Below are positions 1 through 10,978 of a stretch of 64,000 nt of DNA, in pieces. Under the pieces are notes generated by a model. That model did not search any database. It saw nothing but the letters and a program-made list of their open reading frames with translations, and was not told the DNA's origin. The position numbers and the translations under genes are program-made. The stretch comes from Dendrocalamus latiflorus (taxonomy: Eukaryota > Streptophyta > Magnoliopsida > Poales > Poaceae). How positions within the stretch are numbered: position 1 is the first letter of the stretch; every line of letters begins with the position of its first letter. The stretch covers positions 12,476,728 through 12,540,727 of the forward strand of contig CM029610.1 in the NCBI GenBank assembly GCA_017311315.1, written 5' to 3'.

Positions 1-2494
1 TAATACTTGCACTGCAAGTTTTGCGCAATAAAATAAGTTCAATAGGAAGTGGCACAAGATATACCTTATTTTCAGGCATTTGAAGAGATGGACTACAAAT
101 AACAGCAGTATTTTGCGCATTAGAAGCTTTATCAACATCATTGGAATGATCTTTACCATCAAAACATTGGTCAACAGAATGACCTAAGCATGAGTTGACA
201 AATAAAAATCTAAAAATCACACCAAGACAAAACAGTAAATAAGTGAATTAGGGTACTAACCAAGGCCATAAGGTGCAGAACAATGAACATTAGAAGTGGT
301 AAAATTAATTGTTGCTTTATCATAGCCAATGCCTTGAAAGTCCTAAATTAAAAAACAAAAGGCAAGCATATGAGCACAACTCAATGGGGAAAAAAGTCAG
401 GTTAATTCACATAATAAACTTAACAAAGAAACAACATCCTACAAATCCAGCAGTAAACGAGGGATCATGATCTACATTCAACAATCTTGAAGTTTTAACT
501 GTGAAAAATAAAATGAATACAATTAGTTTCTAAAGGGGATGACAAAATAGAAAAAAAATCAAAAAATGGAAAAATAATTAAACTAGTTAAAATACTAACC
601 TGGAGCCTTTGGAGTTAAATCAACATGACTGAGCTTGAAATCAACTTTTGGAGTGCACATGTCATCATCTAATTATAAATTTAAAAATTGAAACAAAAAA
701 CAACAGTTAGAACACTTATTTATAAATGTGCACAACAAGCATATACATTACCCCACTTTTGTAATTTTCATTCATACCATTTTTCTTTGCTTCAAGACAA
801 TGCTTATTGACAAGAACAATCTACAAAAAAAAATGAAAGTAAAATATGACCATAAAAAATTAATAAAAGAGACAAAAATAGAAGAAAAGACAAAAAAAGA
901 AATACTTTTGAAGTTTTAGATCCAATATCTGAATTGTTTATGTCTGGAGAAGACAACATATAATCCAAACTGGCACTCTTATCAGAGCCTCCATGTCCAC
1001 TGCTTAAATCAACAGGACGCTGGAAAAAAAGTGAATGTTCTAAAACTGAAAAGAGTGCTAATTAGGATGTAAGCAAACTTGTATTGAATGAATTCATACA
1101 TTACCACCTGCTTAGTTGAGATGTGAAAATTGGCCCAAAATTTTTAGATGTCAGAAACATTAAACTAGCAACAACCACAAAAAGTCATTCATGCCAGTGT
1201 TCTACAAAAAATCAAACTTATGGACACTTTATATGAATACAGATAGAACAAAAAGACTTAACTTGGAAAGAAAAAAAGCTGGCTTACAAAAATCTATCCT
1301 AATAGATGAAAACATTATCAAACTACAATTTACTGATAATTCAACACAAAAAATAATACAAGTAGTGAATTGCTAGGATTTGGTTATTTTTTGAAGCAAA
1401 GTTTTTGCTTTGATTCCGAGTTCCCATGTGCCAACTCATTCATGGGCAGTGATATCTTTTTCTTGTTTGGATGACTGGACAGTGACAGCTATGCATGCCT
1501 GAAATGTAAGACAACTCTTATACAAGAAATGCACATTATTCTATAGATTAGCTGGTTGGCAAAAAATAACAAGAACAAACCTTTATAGAATGGCTCAAAT
1601 GGGATTTCTGATTAGAATCAAGATACTTGCGTTGTGATCTTGTACGTGAAGCAATAGAATTATTAGATTCCTGACTTGCAGATAATTTTCTCTTTCTATT
1701 CTTCACATTAGCAGCTCCTGACACCGAAAAACAAATGAGAACAATTAACATTAAATAGCAACAACTAAAAGAATTGTGCATACGGCAAAAGAAGAAAGAA
1801 GAAATGCATAAAGTTACCATCATTGGATTGAATTTTGTTAGAAGATTCATCAGATGTAAGCTTGATAGTAGACTGCGAATTATTAATATGCTGCTGATTA
1901 TCAACTCCTTGAGTAGAATTATCAGAAGGGAGCTTCAATGTCGATTGAGAATCAACATTTTTGTGTTCAAAACTATCCATACCATAAGCAGCCCCTTCTT
2001 TTTTGTCCTCAGATTTTTTGTCCTCATCATTTTTATCCTCAGAAAATTCTTGAGTATTGTTGCCAGCTGGCATATCATCATCACAATCAGGAATAGAAGT
2101 GCTTGATACTTGCAAATATTCCATAATTTCCATAACAAGCTCTTCAGCCTTCATTGATGCATTAGGGTCAACTTGGTTTTCAAATTTTCAAAACATATTT
2201 GTTATATCATCTTTTACCTACAATTAAAAGCAATAAAAAATGAAAACAATTAAATCATACAAAAACACAAAATAATTAAAAAATGTGACATACCTTCTCC
2301 GGCAAACAGTTTCCAACAATCTTGTTCAAAGAAGTTCTAAAACTAGAACTATCTCTAAAATACAATCCATAACATGTTTGATTGAGATCTTTGATCTAAA
2401 AAAAAGTCAAAGAAAAAAATTAAAACTGTAACTACATTACAGAAGTTGCACTATATATACTATAAAATTGCACATAAAGTATAGCTGAAAAAAT

Positions 2495-2781
2495 GATGCA
2501 TGTGGCCTACAAAATGCAGATTCATACACAACTGTTAACAGATTGGATGCCAGAAGAACAGGTAGACACAAAAAAACATATTAAAAATATTAGCATATAC
2601 ATGAACTTGCGCATCTATCGGTAATATATTAATGATATGAATGTCACGCAATTTATACTCCATAAGAAAATAAAAAAATAAAACATGATGCAACTAACAA
2701 TAGCATATAACATTTTGCGACAGATAAATCTATCACATAAAAGCAATAGCACATATACAAGTTTGCTACAACAGATGGATA
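2495..2781. repeat. Direct repeat, copy 1 (second copy 2944-3229)
   Basis: About 287 bases starting GATGCATGTGGCCTAC recur 448-449 bases downstream at 2944-3229 with few differences. Both copies lie in a long intron of the minus-strand transposon-associated gene, so this is a local tandem duplication of intron sequence. The short ORFs in it have no coding character. Confidence 0.85.
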
Positions 2782-2943
2782 AACTTGGAAGCCAAAATGC
2801 TGAAGACATAAACGTATGGCACAGGAATTGTGTGATAATACTTGGAAATCACAGGGCAAAAGAAAAATATTACTATCAATAACCAATACAAACACATACA
2901 AATGAAATGCAGATTCATACACAATGCAGATTCATAAAAAATT

Positions 2944-3229
2944 GATGCATGTGGCCTACAAAATGCAGATTCATACACAACTGTTAACAGATTGGATGCC
3001 AGAAGAACAGGTAGACACAAAAAAACATATTAAAAATATTAGCATATACATGAACTTGCGCATCTATTAGTAATATATTAATGATATGAATGTCAGGCAA
3101 TTTATACTCCATAAGAAAATAAAAAATAAAACATGATGCAACTAACAATAACATATAACATTTTGCGACAAATAAATCTAACACAGAATAGCAACAACAC
3201 ATATACAAGTTTGCTACAACAGATGGATA
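2944..3229. repeat. Direct repeat, copy 2 (first copy 2495-2781)
   Basis: Second copy of the intronic direct repeat. Its right end abuts the exon at about 3240, so the duplication may have included the old splice acceptor region. One visible difference from copy 1 is a shorter A run near 3121. Confidence 0.85.
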
Positions 3230-4984
3230 TACTCACAGGGCGCTTCCCATAGTTGCAACCACCTGTGGAGTCAGACTTGGAGAAATCTTTAATCATGTCA
3301 GCCCTCCACACCAAAATTCTGGGAATTGTGTTTGGAATAGAACAAAATCCATATTGGAGAAAATTAAGGTAATAAACCTGATAACAAAATTAATGAATCG
3401 CAATGAATACGAGGTTAACTAACCAATAAAAGGGTAGTCAATATAATTCGAAATGACAAAAAGTAAGGAAACAAAAAACTTATAGCAAGGAAATATATGC
3501 AGCCACCCAAAGTTAATGTCGCATGTGAAGAACTAGCCCTGTCTTTTTGATATTTTTGAATGCAGGTCATCAACCAGTCGTATACAAACTTTGACCAATC
3601 AAAATTCTTGATTTTATCAACACCTACTAAGGCACCAAAGTATTTCGTGCTAGGATGTGTACTAGAATTGGGACAAAGAAATGTGGAAAGAGCAACTATA
3701 AGAAAGCATCAAACTGTTTGATCATCGCTTAGATTCTCTTTAAGCAACTCATTACCAAAAAACTTAATTGAGGGTAGTGTAGGTTGGTCAAACAATTGAA
3801 GCAAAGAACTTTTTCCACAATCTCTCTCAGCTTTAACTTCAATACCATCAATCGGTATACCTAACACCATATGGACAGAAGATGGACTGACAGGTATAAC
3901 CTTTCCATCAAGAACTATGTCAGAGCTGGAAGTATCTACGTGGTCTGCTATCCATTGAGCAAAATATCTTGGAACAGAACAGTCTTCAAATTTCAAAAGA
4001 GAAGAAAAGCCATACTGTTCAATAGCAGCTCTCTTGGACTGACTGAGACCATTGAGAATTTCAGCAAAATATGAGGTATTACATCTACTAAATGCTCTTC
4101 GGACGTTGGCATCTTTAGAACATTTCTTAGATTCAACTTTACGACTCTACAAAATAGAATAAAACATATGTTTATTGAAAATAGAAAAAACAAAAAAAGG
4201 ATATATAATAATTGTTCATGAAACCTTAGTATTTTGCTTCTTAACATCCTTTTTTACAGTCTTTCTTTTAACTTCTTTCACAACCTGAATAATTATACAA
4301 GGCAATGATATTAGCAATTTTGGTTAAACTGCTTAAAAATGAATTCATTATCTAAACTGATGACAAAAAACACATACCATCTTCTTAAAAGTGTTAAAAA
4401 TCAACTCATCATCTAAAGATTCATTAGATGCTAAAAATTAAAATACAGCGGTCAGTGCAAATAGCATAAAAACAAACACAAAAAACAGGAATAAAAAGTG
4501 AAAACTCACAATCTGCATCGACTTCATTAGCAGGACCACAATCTGAAGCAACATAATCACTATCATTTGCCGGAACATCGCCATCTCCACTAGAACTAGA
4601 ATGATTGTGAGAATCTTCTTTAGCCATTTTAAAACTACACAAATAACAAGAAAGCATGAATGAGAGAGCCATATCAGAGCAGCATACAAAGCATTGTACA
4701 AATGCTTATTCAAAAATAATGTAAATTCTAACCAGTAAATATATTATAGAAGTTCCACTACATATATTATAAAATTGCACATAAATTAAAACTGCAATAA
4801 TAATGCATGTGGACTGCAATTTGTTTCCAACCAAACACATTATTGAAAAAATGCAGATCTCCACTATCGATGTGTATTGGAGATCATTGATTTCACACAA
4901 GAGGACAAATAAAAAAGAACATGCATATTAGCATAGATAAAAAAGTATATGTAACCGCACATCAACTAACAGTGCAAAAACACA

Positions 4985-6502
4985 AAAGGTATGACCCTCC
5001 CAAAATGCCTTGACCTCAGTTTAGACCAAAATGTTCACTTGAAATTTTTTGAGAAAAACAGATCAAACATATCACAAAACTATTACCATAATACATTCTC
5101 TGCAAATCACAAGACGGACCCAAGAAATAGGGAGAGGGGAAGAAAAAAAACAACACCACCACTATATATCACATACATTCACTGCAGTCCAGCTCCAACA
5201 ATGACCAGAACAATGATTTGCCTTAGCCATCATTGTTGCTTCAAGTGTTGTGCACAGATAAAAATACATATTCTGTTCATAGTACAAATGTATGTTTCAA
5301 ATCAACATACATGCATGACCCCCCCCAAAAAAATCACAATGAAGTATTTAGCAAAAGTTCTTATTTTAAGTAATGGCCTAAGCAGCTTAAATGCTTAATG
5401 GTTTTTTCACTAGCACAAGTCAAAGGCAGAACAAACACTTGACACTAATAGCTTATCACGGCCATATATCTGATCATGAGAACACACAGAAAAAAATCAA
5501 CACACATGGAAGCCATATGCAAACTTGGAATACAAGGTGGACACATGATATAATTGAACTTATGCTGAATAACATGGCACCATATTGAAACTCGAATACC
5601 ACACCACAGACAAATTCTAAAACTGAAGAAACAAAAAGGTCTCCCAAAAAATATCAATGAAATCTAAATAGATGCAACTGGGCGGAACACATTCAATAAA
5701 AGATGGAATAAAGCAAAAACAAACCCATTTACTGAAATAACATTTCAACAAATAAGCTTATAGACAATAATTAAACTTCCAATATACTAACACTTGACAA
5801 CACTTGACAACACTGCATTAAATATGGCCAAACTGGAATTTGCACATGCAGGATACTAAAATTACACATTACATGGAGCTGAAAAGTTCTATTTATAAAA
5901 CTTCTAAAACACTTAACACTAATAGTTTGCAAATAGAAGCCATATGCAAACTTGGAATACAAGGTGTACACATGATATAATTGAACTTATGTTGAATAAC
6001 ATGGCACCATATTGAAACTCAAATACCACACCACAGATAGATTCTAAAACTTGCACACAATCAAGGAAAAAATTGCATATGACCTGATGTTGCAACATAT
6101 ATTAAACAATTGTGCAAGTTTTGAATCGTAGGCGACGATTGTGGATGTGACGATTGCATCTATGCCAACAGGTATACAAAAACTACAAGTTATTATAGTA
6201 CATTGAACTATTAGCAAAGAAATAATATAAGTCAACTCTATATGATGCATCCTAACAGTGTGTTTCATATTTCAGATCTGTGGCTGTTCAACATACATGC
6301 ATGACCACCCCCCCCCCCAAATACCTTGACCTCAGTTCAGGCTAAAAATGAATCCATAAAACAGGTGCTAACAACATATGTCGGACTCAAAAAATGGTGG
6401 GTGGGTGGGGGGCAAAACACCAACAACACCACTATATCTCACATACATCCTCAATGACCAGAACTACGATTTGCCTTAGCAAAGATTGTTGCATCAAGCA
6501 TT
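4985..6502. repeat. Tandemly duplicated noncoding upstream region
   Basis: Several blocks occur twice. One block of about 110 bases beginning AGCCATATGCAAACTTGG appears near 5511 and 5938, about 427 bases apart. A block with CATGCATGACC, a C run and CCTTGACCTCAG appears at 4990-5030, 5305-5330 and 6293-6330. A third, with CAACACCACCACTATAT through TTGCTTCAAG, appears at about 5150-5260 and 6421-6502. The region lies upstream of the minus-strand gene at 1-4627 and is probably its duplicated 5' or terminal-repeat sequence. No gene is seen in it. Confidence 0.7.
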
Positions 6503-6990
6503 CACTACTAGATTTTCGGCCTAATGCCACGAAAGAAATTGCAACGCCACCAATTTGGTTGTAATAGGTAGGACTTATTGCAACATTTTTCCAAAACGGT
6601 GGCAATAGGTGGACTTTATTGCCACTATTATATTGTATTGCGATATTTGTAAATGTCGTTGCAATAGGTAGGTGTTATCGCAACCATTTTGAAAACGTGT
6701 TGCAATAGGTTGGATATATTGCCACGACACTCTTTTGTTGCGTTAGTGTTGATTTTCGTTGCAATTATTTGCTACTATTGCAACCATATATAATTTCGTT
6801 GCTATTGGGTGATATTATTGCAACGGTGTTTTTTCGTTGGGATAATCTTCAGCGGCGTTGCAGTAGGTAGGTGCGTATTGCAACGAAAAACTAAATCAAT
6901 GCAATAACATATTTATATTGCCAAGTGTAAATTTTGTTGCTATAGAGTAGTGTGTTTCGTTGCAATATGGTATTCTATTGCAACTCTTTT
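6503..6990. repeat. CACTA left terminus and subterminal repeats
   Basis: After the 21-bp terminal motif there are more than ten short repeats built on GTTGCAATAGG and TTGCAACG, in both orientations and irregularly spaced. They contain direct and inverted copies of GCAAC/GTTGC, the usual layout of subterminal binding sites in CACTA elements. Confidence 0.85.
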
Positions 6991-7056
6991 GTTTCGTGGG
7001 CTTTTGTTTAGCTATCCAGTCATGCAGCAAAAAAATTATGAAAATTGAAAAAATGG

Positions 7057-7122
7057 GAAGCCACCTAGGAATCGAACTAGGGACCTCTTGATTGGCAGCC
7101 AACGCTCATACCACTAGGACAC
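7057..7122 (-). other. tRNA-like relic (A/B-box bearing, GCC-anticodon-like)
   Basis: Read on the minus strand, the segment contains TAGTGGTATGAGC (A-box-like) and, about 35 bases later, AGTTCGATTCC (B-box/T-arm-like). Between them TTGG-CTGCCAA-TCAA can form a 4-pair anticodon arm whose loop places GCC as the anticodon. The T stem pairs only with an 8-base loop (CCTAG/CTAGG) and no convincing 7-bp acceptor stem is visible, so it is not a functional tRNA. It may be a tRNA-derived or SINE-derived relic inside the CACTA element. Confidence 0.4.
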
Positions 7123-8644
7123 AAACACATTAGTAATTAGGGCACCTGCAATCGACTTGGTTCTAGCTTCCTCTAGGACACTAGAACTTTTAGAGACTAT
7201 TCCCAAGAAAATTGCTGCTGCAAGAAAGTAAAATTCTTTTTTCTTTCACTGAACATCATGTAGGCCTGCCATACACTTATTGCGTGCCTTTCGTCCTAGT
7301 TACAATATGTACTGCATGTTGACGCGGATACGCTTATGTCTTGAACCTCTCGGTTAAATATATTATTTAACTGGAAGGAATTATTGAGCCGCATTAAATA
7401 TTATCAGGTGAGCTCTAATTTAATTGGGTCATTAACTATTATATTTGGAGATACAGAGCTACTACTATTTTATTTAATTATATGCAGGCACATACTCGAT
7501 CTGTACAAGCCTAAAGTGAAGATGCGTTTAGAAAGTCTCGTCGACACTAGTGCATCGTCCATCATTTTAAGTGTACAAAATAATGAGGACATCACGACTG
7601 GACCGATTATGCGAGCACGAGCTAAAAAGATTAATCCAACAGGTGAACTCGCTCTTAATTAAATTTGGTTTTAATTTACATAAGAACTGGCTTCTACCTA
7701 ATACTAGTATTTTATTTGTTCTCAGGTTTGAACGGGAGACAATTAACAAAAAGAGCTGTGCAGAGAGAGGCAACAGACAACATTAAAAGTTTTGATTGGA
7801 AAGCAAAGAAAAAATATCAAGAGAAAAAATACAACAACAAAAAAGAGAAGACATGCATGCAAGACTTGGAGCCATCACGTGAAGAAAACAACGGAAAGAG
7901 TATTCAGGGCCTGTTTGGGACTGCTCTGCTCCAGTTTTTTCAGCTCTGCTCTACCAACTCCACCATGGAGCAGCTCCACTGTGGAGTTTCTGGAGCAGGT
8001 GGTCCTGTTTGGCACGCAGCTAGCTCCAGCTCCAGGAATGTGAGGTTTCCCTGAGAAAGGTCCAATGTGCCCCTGAATGATGTTTGGTGTATATTTTGAT
8101 ATCTGCGGAGCATATGTAACTGATTTTTTTGTTGCCAATTGAAATATGATGTAAAATATTATAATCGCAATTAATTTATTCGAGAAAACCAAAAAACAAA
8201 TATTTTGGTCAAATAATTCCATCCTTTTGTCCCATAATTCCATCCAAGCTAGAGAATTGAATTGCTGATGTTTGCTGCAGATACATATACAGCTTGTGCC
8301 TCATACTTCAGTGTTGCAGCCTTCCAGGTAATGGCAAGGTTGCTGCACTGCATTGCCAAAGTTTTCTCAAATGTTCAGAATTTTTTGAATTCATTCATGT
8401 CAAGCTTTTAAATCTACTGTGAACAAAATCTACTCTTTGCCAGCATGCTCATTTGCATTGCTACCCATACTTGAGATCAGTATTTTATTTGATATGATTA
8501 GAAGTTCAGAACAGAGCTCAACTTAACACAAAGTACAAGTTCAAAAATTCATAGTACACAGTTGTCCATCCCAAAAACATGTGCTGATGTGCATTACTGC
8601 TCAACTTCATCCCAAAAATTGTTCCTGCATTGTATAGCTGTACA

Positions 8645-9969
8645 TAGGGCTGGCAAAAAAGCTCGGGCTCGTGAGCCAGCTCAGGCTCGGCTCGGGCTCG
8701 TGGAGGCTTGGCTCGGCTCGTGAATGAAACAAGCCGAACCGAGCCAGCAAAAAAGCTCGAGATCTAAACGAGCCGAGCCCGAGCCAGCTCGCGAGCGGCT
8801 CGGTTGGCTCGTTTAGATCCCGATTCCTCTTCAGTCTTCACACGGTCACACCGACCGACGCCTCCCCCGCCTCCTTATTTCTCTCCCCCGACCTGAACTT
8901 CCTCAGTTCCTCTTCCTCCCCCGCCTGGCCGCCTCCTTATTTCTCTCGGCGCCTCTCTCTCCTCTCCCGATTCCTCTTCACACCGACGCCGAGCCGCAGC
9001 TCCTCCGGCCGCCCGGCTTCCCGCGCCTTACCGCCGCGTCGCACGCTTTCGGCTCCCCCTCACGCGCCTCCATTCTCTCACGCCGGCCTGCCGTCACGCC
9101 CTCCCCGACGCGCTGTCTCCAACCGCCGTCAACCCCGACGGCGCCGCGCCATGCGGCCCGACTGCCCCCGCCTTGCCACTCTGCGCCTCACGGCGAACCA
9201 CGGCCAGATCCGTGGCCTAGGGCCCGGATCTGGCATCTCCTCCACCAAATCTAACCCGACTCCCAAATCCAATAGCCGCCACCTGCCGCTCCCGATCCCG
9301 ACTCCCCCGAGGCCCCGACTCGACGACGGCGACTCCCCCGTTCTTCCCCCACTCTCTCTCGGGCTCTCGGCAGCGCCGCCACCATCGCAGTTCCACCCAT
9401 CCCTCCACGGCCTCCCCGGCGTGACGGCGTCCATGCCGCGCTACACCACCGGTCGCCCCAGGCCCTCTGCTCGGCGACGGCGGTAGCTGGGGGCTCGGCC
9501 GGCGCCCGGCGGTCGCACGCAGCCGTCGTCCTCGTCGGTATTCGGTAAGCCTCTTCTCCCCTCTTCTACCTCTGGTGACTGGTGATATGCTTGGATTGGT
9601 TCCATGTGTTCTACTGAGGATGGATGCTTATGGTTTCTAGTTCAATGTTGGCTATAATGGATGAATGTAGTACATGGATGGTGATTTGTGGGATTTACCT
9701 TTACTGGTGATTGCGAGAAGGGTTAGGGTTTGGGTCTGGTGGTGCCGTGGTGGTCGCTCCCTTGCTTGCTTGCGCCCTCGAGACTGAATGTCTTTTGCAT
9801 GTCTTGGACTGAATGTTTTTGGCTCGCGAGCTGGCTCGAGCTGGCTCGAGCCGCATCACGAGCCGAGCCGAGCCCACAAAAAAGCTTGATATCCTAACCG
9901 AGCCGAGCCGAGATTCTACCAAGCTTTCACGAGCCGAGCCAGACTTGGCTCGGCTCGTTGCCACCCCTA
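8645..9969. mobile_element. Non-autonomous hAT transposon, 1.3 kb, carrying a genic fragment
   Basis: The ends are TAGGGCTGGCAA on the left and TTGCCACCCCTA on the right, inverted and nearly matching. They are flanked by a perfect 8-bp duplication GCTGTACA (8637-8644 and 9970-9977), diagnostic for the hAT superfamily. Subterminal regions are packed with GGCTC/GAGCC repeats (8660-8810 and 9820-9955). The middle is GC-rich, gene-like DNA rather than a transposase gene, so the element is non-autonomous and probably carries captured host sequence. Confidence 0.88.
8820..9546 (+). other. GC-rich gene-like fragment captured inside the hAT element
   Basis: Base composition shifts sharply to GC with a C-rich plus strand, typical of a grass 5' UTR plus first exon. 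An ORF from 9151 to 9486 begins MRPDCPRLATLRLTAN and is proline- and arginine-rich with no domain I recognise. A possible splice donor (ATTCG followed by GTAAGCC) lies near 9544, and AT-rich intron-like sequence follows. It could be an exon 1 plus intron start taken from a host gene. Product and parent gene are unknown. Confidence 0.4.
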
Positions 9970-10289
9970 GCTGTACACACTCCTACCATTTCACCTAGAA
10001 TTGTAAACAGCAGCTGCATGCAAATCAAATCTTTGTAGCACGCAATCAACCACCTATGTATATTTATCAAGCTACTAACCAATCACATATGGCCATCGTT
10101 AAGAACATCTGAACCACCAAGGTGGTAGACATTATCTCATTACCAACGCTAAGGAACAAGCAGACTGATACAAACCAACACAAGATTCTTGAAATGACGC
10201 ATCAAAGAAATAGCTTGTATGCTACCGTGCAGAGCATCCCGGATCCAAGCATTTGATCCAAGCATTTGAACCAAGGAACCAAGGATCTA

Positions 10290-10715
10290 AGCGTATGGGG
10301 GCGGAGGAGAGCGGCGCCGCGGGTGGCGGGTGGGGGCGGAGGAGAGCGGCGCGCGGGTGGGGGGCGGAGAGGAGCGACGCGGGGGGGGGGGGGGCGGAGA
10401 CGAGCGGCGCGGGTGGGGGCGGAGGAGAGTGGCGGCGCGGGTGGGGGGCGGAGGAGAGCGGCGCGCGGGTGGGGGGCGGAGAGGAGCGGCGCGGGTGGGG
10501 GCGGAGGAGAGCGGCGCGCGGGTGGGGGGCGGAGAGGAGCGGCGCGGGTGGGGGCGGAGGAGAGCGGCGGCGCGGGTGGGGGGCGGAGGAGAGCGGCGCG
10601 CGGGTGGGGGGCGGAGACGAGCGGCGCGGGGGGGGCGGAGACGAGCGGCGCGGGTGGGGACGGAGGCGAGCGGCGGTGCGGGTGGGGGCGGAGGAGAGCG
10701 GCGCGCGGGTGGGTG
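10290..10715. repeat. G-rich minisatellite
   Basis: About 425 bases are built from irregular repeats of a unit around GCGGCGCGGGTGGGGGCGGAGGAGA and variants ending GGGGGGCGGAGAGGA. The plus strand is almost free of T and contains many runs of three or more G. Long open frames in all phases are produced by the repeat and are not genes. It lies at the right side of the Harbinger-like element. Confidence 0.85.
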
Positions 10716-10978
10716 TGGAGGAGAAGAAAAGAAATCGAATCGGTATGGAGGGGAGGAATTGTGTAATGGCAGTGGTGGGTAATTTTCCCCCAACTCCATG
10801 AGGAGATACAAAACTTCAGTTTCTGGAGTACCCCTTGAGGAGCTCCAGAAAAAACGTGAAGTAGACTTTCAACTCCACCTTTTTCTTGGAGCAGAATTCT
10901 TGGAGTTGAACCCGTTTGGCTACACAAGTTTTGGAGCAGAGTTGAAAAAGCTGGAGCGGAGCAGTCCCAAACAGGCCC

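Larger units (their letters stand above)
1..4627 (-). pseudogene. Partial multi-exon transposon-associated gene (Ulp1/plant-mobile-type family), 5' part
   Basis: A minus-strand gene can be followed through GT-AG exons. The first runs from ATG at 4627 to 4511 (starts MAKEDSHNHSSSS), then about 4432-4379, 4286-4226, and 4146 to about 3700, which holds the best conserved block (RYFAQWIADHVDTSSSDIVL, then VHMVLGIPIDG). Later pieces near 3560-3440 (TLGGCIYFLA), 3380-3240 (IPRILVWRADMIKDFS), 2395-2290 and 2219-1818 continue it. These motifs resemble the N-terminal half of grass proteins often carried by Mutator-like elements and ending in a Ulp1-type peptidase domain; that domain would lie left of the window and is not seen. 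An in-frame TGA near 2195 lies just before an acidic low-complexity exon (EDKNDEDKKSEDKK), so the gene is probably defective. Function is unknown; family assignment is by remembered motif pattern only. Confidence 0.5.
7907..10978. mobile_element. Non-autonomous TIR element (GGGCCTGTTTGGGACTGCTC ends), Harbinger-like
   Basis: The left end GGGCCTGTTTGGGACTGCTC is matched by an inverted right end ending in GAGCAGTCCCAAACAGGCCC. Similarity runs about 45 bases inward (GCTCCAG, TTTTTCA, CTCTGCTC). Flanks are TCA on the left and TTA on the right, which could be a decayed 3-bp TTA-type duplication, so PIF/Harbinger (Tourist) is the best guess. No transposase ORF is present. The interior includes a hAT insertion and a G-rich minisatellite. 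Sequence just outside both ends is itself duplicated (AGACATGCAT followed by GGAGCCA), which makes the exact target duplication uncertain. Confidence 0.6.

Noticed and set aside
7500..7790. Phrase GPIMRARAKK followed by QQVNSLL, like the start of gypsy gag proteins
   Set aside because: Only about 30 residues, needs a frameshift, and no neighbouring gypsy sequence is present; too short to call.
10202..10927. Long overlapping ORFs rich in Pro/Ala/Arg on both strands
   Set aside because: They are produced by the G-rich minisatellite, run in several frames at once, and contain no domain.
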